16,707 bases of DNA, taken from Bacillota bacterium (GTDB lineage Bacteria; Bacillota; Bacilli; Alicyclobacillales; SLC66). Each line of letters begins with the position of its first letter. Positions within the stretch are counted from its first letter, which is position 1. Of the stretch, positions 14,765 to 16,707 are shown piece after piece. The stretch covers positions 1 through 16,707 of the forward strand of contig JAJZCJ010000040.1 of the NCBI GenBank assembly GCA_021846145.1, in the 5' to 3' direction. Position numbers and translations under genes: made by a program. Under the pieces are notes generated by a model. It made no database searches, was not told the origin of the DNA, and saw nothing but the letters and a program-made list of their open reading frames with translations.

Positions 14765-15888
14765 ATAAACTAAAAGTAATGACGATTGTAGGAACGCGTC
14801 CGGAAATTATTAAATTATCCGAAATAATAAAAAAATGTGACGAATACTTTGAACATATACTTGTCCATACTGGTCAGAATTTTGACTACGAACTAAACGA
14901 GGTTTTTTTTGAAGAATTTAGCTTAAGGAAACCTGATTACTATCTCGGTGTTGTAGGGAACAATCTTGGGCAAACCATTGGTAACGTAATATCTAAATCA
15001 TATGATCTCATGGCTGAACAGACACCAGACGCTCTTTTAGTTTTAGGAGATACAAATTCCTGCCTAAGTGTAATTTCAGCAAAACGTTTAAAAATCCCAA
15101 TATTCCACATGGAAGCGGGTAATCGATGTTTTGACGAAAATCTACCTGAAGAAATAAACCGGAGAATTGTAGACCACACAAGTGACGTAAACCTTTGTTA
15201 CACTGAACACGCAAGACGATATTTAAATAATGAAGGCTTTGCTAAGGAAAGAACCTATGTTGTGGGTTCCCCGCTAGCTGAGATCTTCAAAATCAATAAA
15301 GATAAAATTCTTAATAGCGAAATTTTAGATAAACTCGGTCTAGAGAAAAATAAATACATATTAGTTTCAGCACATCGAGAGGAAAACATTGACAATGAGA
15401 CAAACTTCATGGAGCTTATGAATGCGATTAATGTAATCGCAGATATTTATGACTTACCGGTGATATATAGTACTCATCCAAGGAGCCAAAAGTTTATTTC
15501 GCAACGTAATTTTAAGTTCAAAACTAATGTACACAGTTTCCAACCGTTTAGTTTTTCAGATTACAATAACCTACAGTTAAATTCATATTGTGTATTGTCT
15601 GATAGTGGAACACTGGCAGAAGAAGCCTCCTTCTTTAAATTTCCTGCAGTATCGTTAAGGACTAGTACAGAACGACCTGAGGCACTTGATAAAGGCAACA
15701 TGGTAATATCGGGTATTTCTGTTAAGGAAATTGTGCAATCACTTGACATGTCCGTACAAATGCAAAAAATTAATGATTTAGGAACTAATGTTCCTTATTA
15801 TACCGATGAAAATGTCAGTGTTAAAGTTGCAAAGCTCATTCAAAGCTATACTTCTATTGTGAATAGAATGGTGTGGAGGAAATTATGA
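14761..15888 (+). CDS. fnlC: Non-hydrolysing UDP-N-acetyl-hexosamine 2-epimerase (FnlC/CapG/WbvD/QnlB group)
   Basis: Last step of the cassette: inverts C2 of the UDP-L-aminosugar, giving UDP-L-FucNAc or UDP-L-QuiNAc depending on the reductase product. The start is TTG at 14761, with GAGGAG 9 bases upstream and a 4-bp overlap with the reductase stop. The 375 residues show GTRPEIIKL (11-19), HTGQN (36-40), GDTNS (96-100), HMEAGNRCFDENLPEEINRR (116-135), SAHREEN (203-209), SDSGTLAEEAS and STERPEA. The HMEAGNRCFDE...PEEINRR form is that of the FnlC/CapG subgroup, in contrast to the HVEAGLR of WecB. The next gene start overlaps by 4 bp. Confidence 0.92.
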   Translation: MNKLKVMTIVGTRPEIIKLSEIIKKCDEYFEHILVHTGQNFDYELNEVFFEEFSLRKPDYYLGVVGNNLGQTIGNVISKSYDLMAEQTPDALLVLGDTNSCLSVISAKRLKIPIFHMEAGNRCFDENLPEEINRRIVDHTSDVNLCYTEHARRYLNNEGFAKERTYVVGSPLAEIFKINKDKILNSEILDKLGLEKNKYILVSAHREENIDNETNFMELMNAINVIADIYDLPVIYSTHPRSQKFISQRNFKFKTNVHSFQPFSFSDYNNLQLNSYCVLSDSGTLAEEASFFKFPAVSLRTSTERPEALDKGNMVISGISVKEIVQSLDMSVQMQKINDLGTNVPYYTDENVSVKVAKLIQSYTSIVNRMVWRKL

Positions 15889-16019
15889 GAATAATGGTAT
15901 TTGACGTACCTGCTGAAAGTGGTGGAGCGCTAACTATATTAATGGAGTATTATAATAGAGCGTGTCCGAAAAGCACTGATTTTTACTTCAATTTGCTTAT
16001 TTCTTGTTTGCCAAGATAA
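15885..16019 (+). pseudogene. 5' stump of another glycosyltransferase (44 codons)
   Basis: Starts at an ATG at 15885 that overlaps the epimerase stop (ATGA) and has GGAGG 6 bases upstream, as a true operon gene would. The product begins MRIMVFDVPAESGGALTIL, the characteristic N-terminus of GT4-type glycosyltransferases found next to FnlABC cassettes. After NLLIS the frame meets TAA at 16017, and nothing further of the enzyme is recognisable on this strand. The gene was therefore cut at its 5' end, with a transposase gene beginning 170 bp on. The broken position near 16005-16020 also marks the end of the A+T-rich block. Confidence 0.8.
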
Positions 16020-16188
16020 CTATTATGGTAATATATCCTTTGGAAATTGATTGTGTTTGGAGTTCTGTACATTATTTTTCATTGTATGATCGGTTTTTGG
16101 CATACTCCTCCCCTTGTCTACTTTTTCACTTCTCTTGGCTTTTTATGTAAGCTAATGCCACGGGGTTGAGAACCAGCTGTTCATATTG
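16020..16188. other. Junction between the EPS block and the insertion sequence
   Basis: These 169 bases hold no convincing gene. A start-less frame on the plus strand (about 16011-16148) is hydrophobic and unrecognised. The boundary of the insertion sequence should lie here, but its other end is outside the window, so neither inverted repeat nor target duplication can be assigned. Confidence 0.45.
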
Positions 16189-16707
16189 TTAATGGTACAT
16201 TTGGTTGAGTGTTTCGACGTACTCTTGGGGTAACTTCGTTGCCCGAATGTGCGCAATTTGTGCCGAGATCAATCGACTCATATCCTGCATGGCAAAGAAC
16301 GATTGAACTCGGTGGGTTCTTCTCACAGGCAGTTTCTTGTGTTTCATCACGGTCGTGAGTTGGTTGGACTCAATCGCAAATGAGAGTTCAATTTGCTTTC
16401 GAAATTTCATCATTCGCTCGTAGATCTCTGTCCCTTGCGGAATCGGACCGTAAAACACCGGATTGTCATCCATCTTGAAGTCAAACTGTTTGTCGCATGT
16501 CCCCTGCAATGGACACGCCTGACAATGCGCCTCGTCGCCCCGAAACCAGGAGGTGGCCGTGTCCTTGTCAAAGCCGTCCCAGGTCAATCGATGCCCCTGC
16601 TCACATTCTGGTCTTCCCGCCGCATCACAAGATTCGGGAACGGTGGTGTTTTTCTTAAATCCTGTCACGACCGCCATGTCATGATCGTGAAAGGCACTCT
16701 TTTGGTC
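16189..16707 (-). mobile_element. Insertion-sequence DDE transposase, C-terminal part (open at right edge)
   Basis: The minus-strand frame is open from the right edge to the TAA at 16189-16191, so the N-terminal part, with the first catalytic residues, lies beyond the window. Visible features are a CQACPLQGTC cysteine cluster typical of IS1182-like (DDE_Tnp_1-type) transposases, and then FRKQIELSFAIES, whose R-xxx-E spacing resembles the conserved catalytic Glu region of the IS4-like superfamily. A basic tail follows (KHKKLPVRRTHRVQSFFAMQDMSRLI). It reads as an intact C-terminus with higher G+C than the EPS block. The exact IS family is uncertain. It abuts a truncated glycosyltransferase, suggesting a role in ending the EPS locus. 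Confidence 0.78.

Noticed and set aside
16020..16188. Search for the terminal inverted repeat and target duplication of the insertion sequence
   Set aside because: The other end of the element is outside the window, so no pair can be compared and no end can be assigned.

Overview
The window looks like a Gram-positive (Firmicutes) chromosome segment. The evidence is a Bacillus-type tyrosine-kinase exopolysaccharide (EPS) switch with separate YwqC- and YwqD-like proteins and a YwqE-type PHP phosphatase, strong AGGAG-type ribosome binding sites, and secreted proteins carrying copper-amine-oxidase-like N-terminal ('stalk') modules, common in Alicyclobacillus/Paenibacillus-like Bacilli. The family-level guess (Alicyclobacillaceae-like) is inference.

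Region 1 (1-6420, minus strand): four genes in a row for secreted or membrane-anchored proteins. They are a partial secreted protein open at the left edge, a small anchored protein, an 861-residue protein (stalk module, 20-residue beta-helix-like repeats, Gly-rich linker, C-terminal domain) and a 538-residue protein with nearly the reverse order (stalk module at the C-terminus). Region 2 (6479-7216, minus): a YwqE/CpsB-type phosphatase, 58 bp upstream of the last stalk gene. A 281-bp divergent promoter region separates it from region 3 (7498-9046, plus): the YwqC-like chain-length/kinase modulator and the YwqD-like BY-kinase with a C-terminal tyrosine cluster.

Region 4 (about 9050-16020, plus): base composition drops visibly to A+T-rich and an EPS sugar-assembly block begins. 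It holds an initiating phosphoglycosyl transferase; an epimerase that has lost its start codon and Rossmann motif; a frameshifted WbuB-like glycosyltransferase whose 3' part joins a scrap of a second sugar transferase; about 500 bp with no recognisable gene; an intact WbuB-like glycosyltransferase; and a tightly overlapping three-enzyme cassette for a UDP-2-acetamido-2,6-dideoxy-L-hexose (UDP-L-FucNAc or UDP-L-QuiNAc). A 44-codon stump of another glycosyltransferase follows. Region 5 (16189-16707, minus): the C-terminal part of a DDE transposase, back at higher G+C and open at the right edge.

Inferred working model: the BY-kinase/modulator pair and the divergent phosphatase set EPS chain length and export. 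The phosphoglycosyl transferase starts the lipid-linked repeat unit, and the three-enzyme cassette makes the L-aminosugar that the WbuB-like enzyme adds. The decayed genes show that the repeat-unit genes have been remodelled recently by deletion, frameshift, recombination and probably insertion-sequence activity. I found no RNA gene, CRISPR array or defence system.
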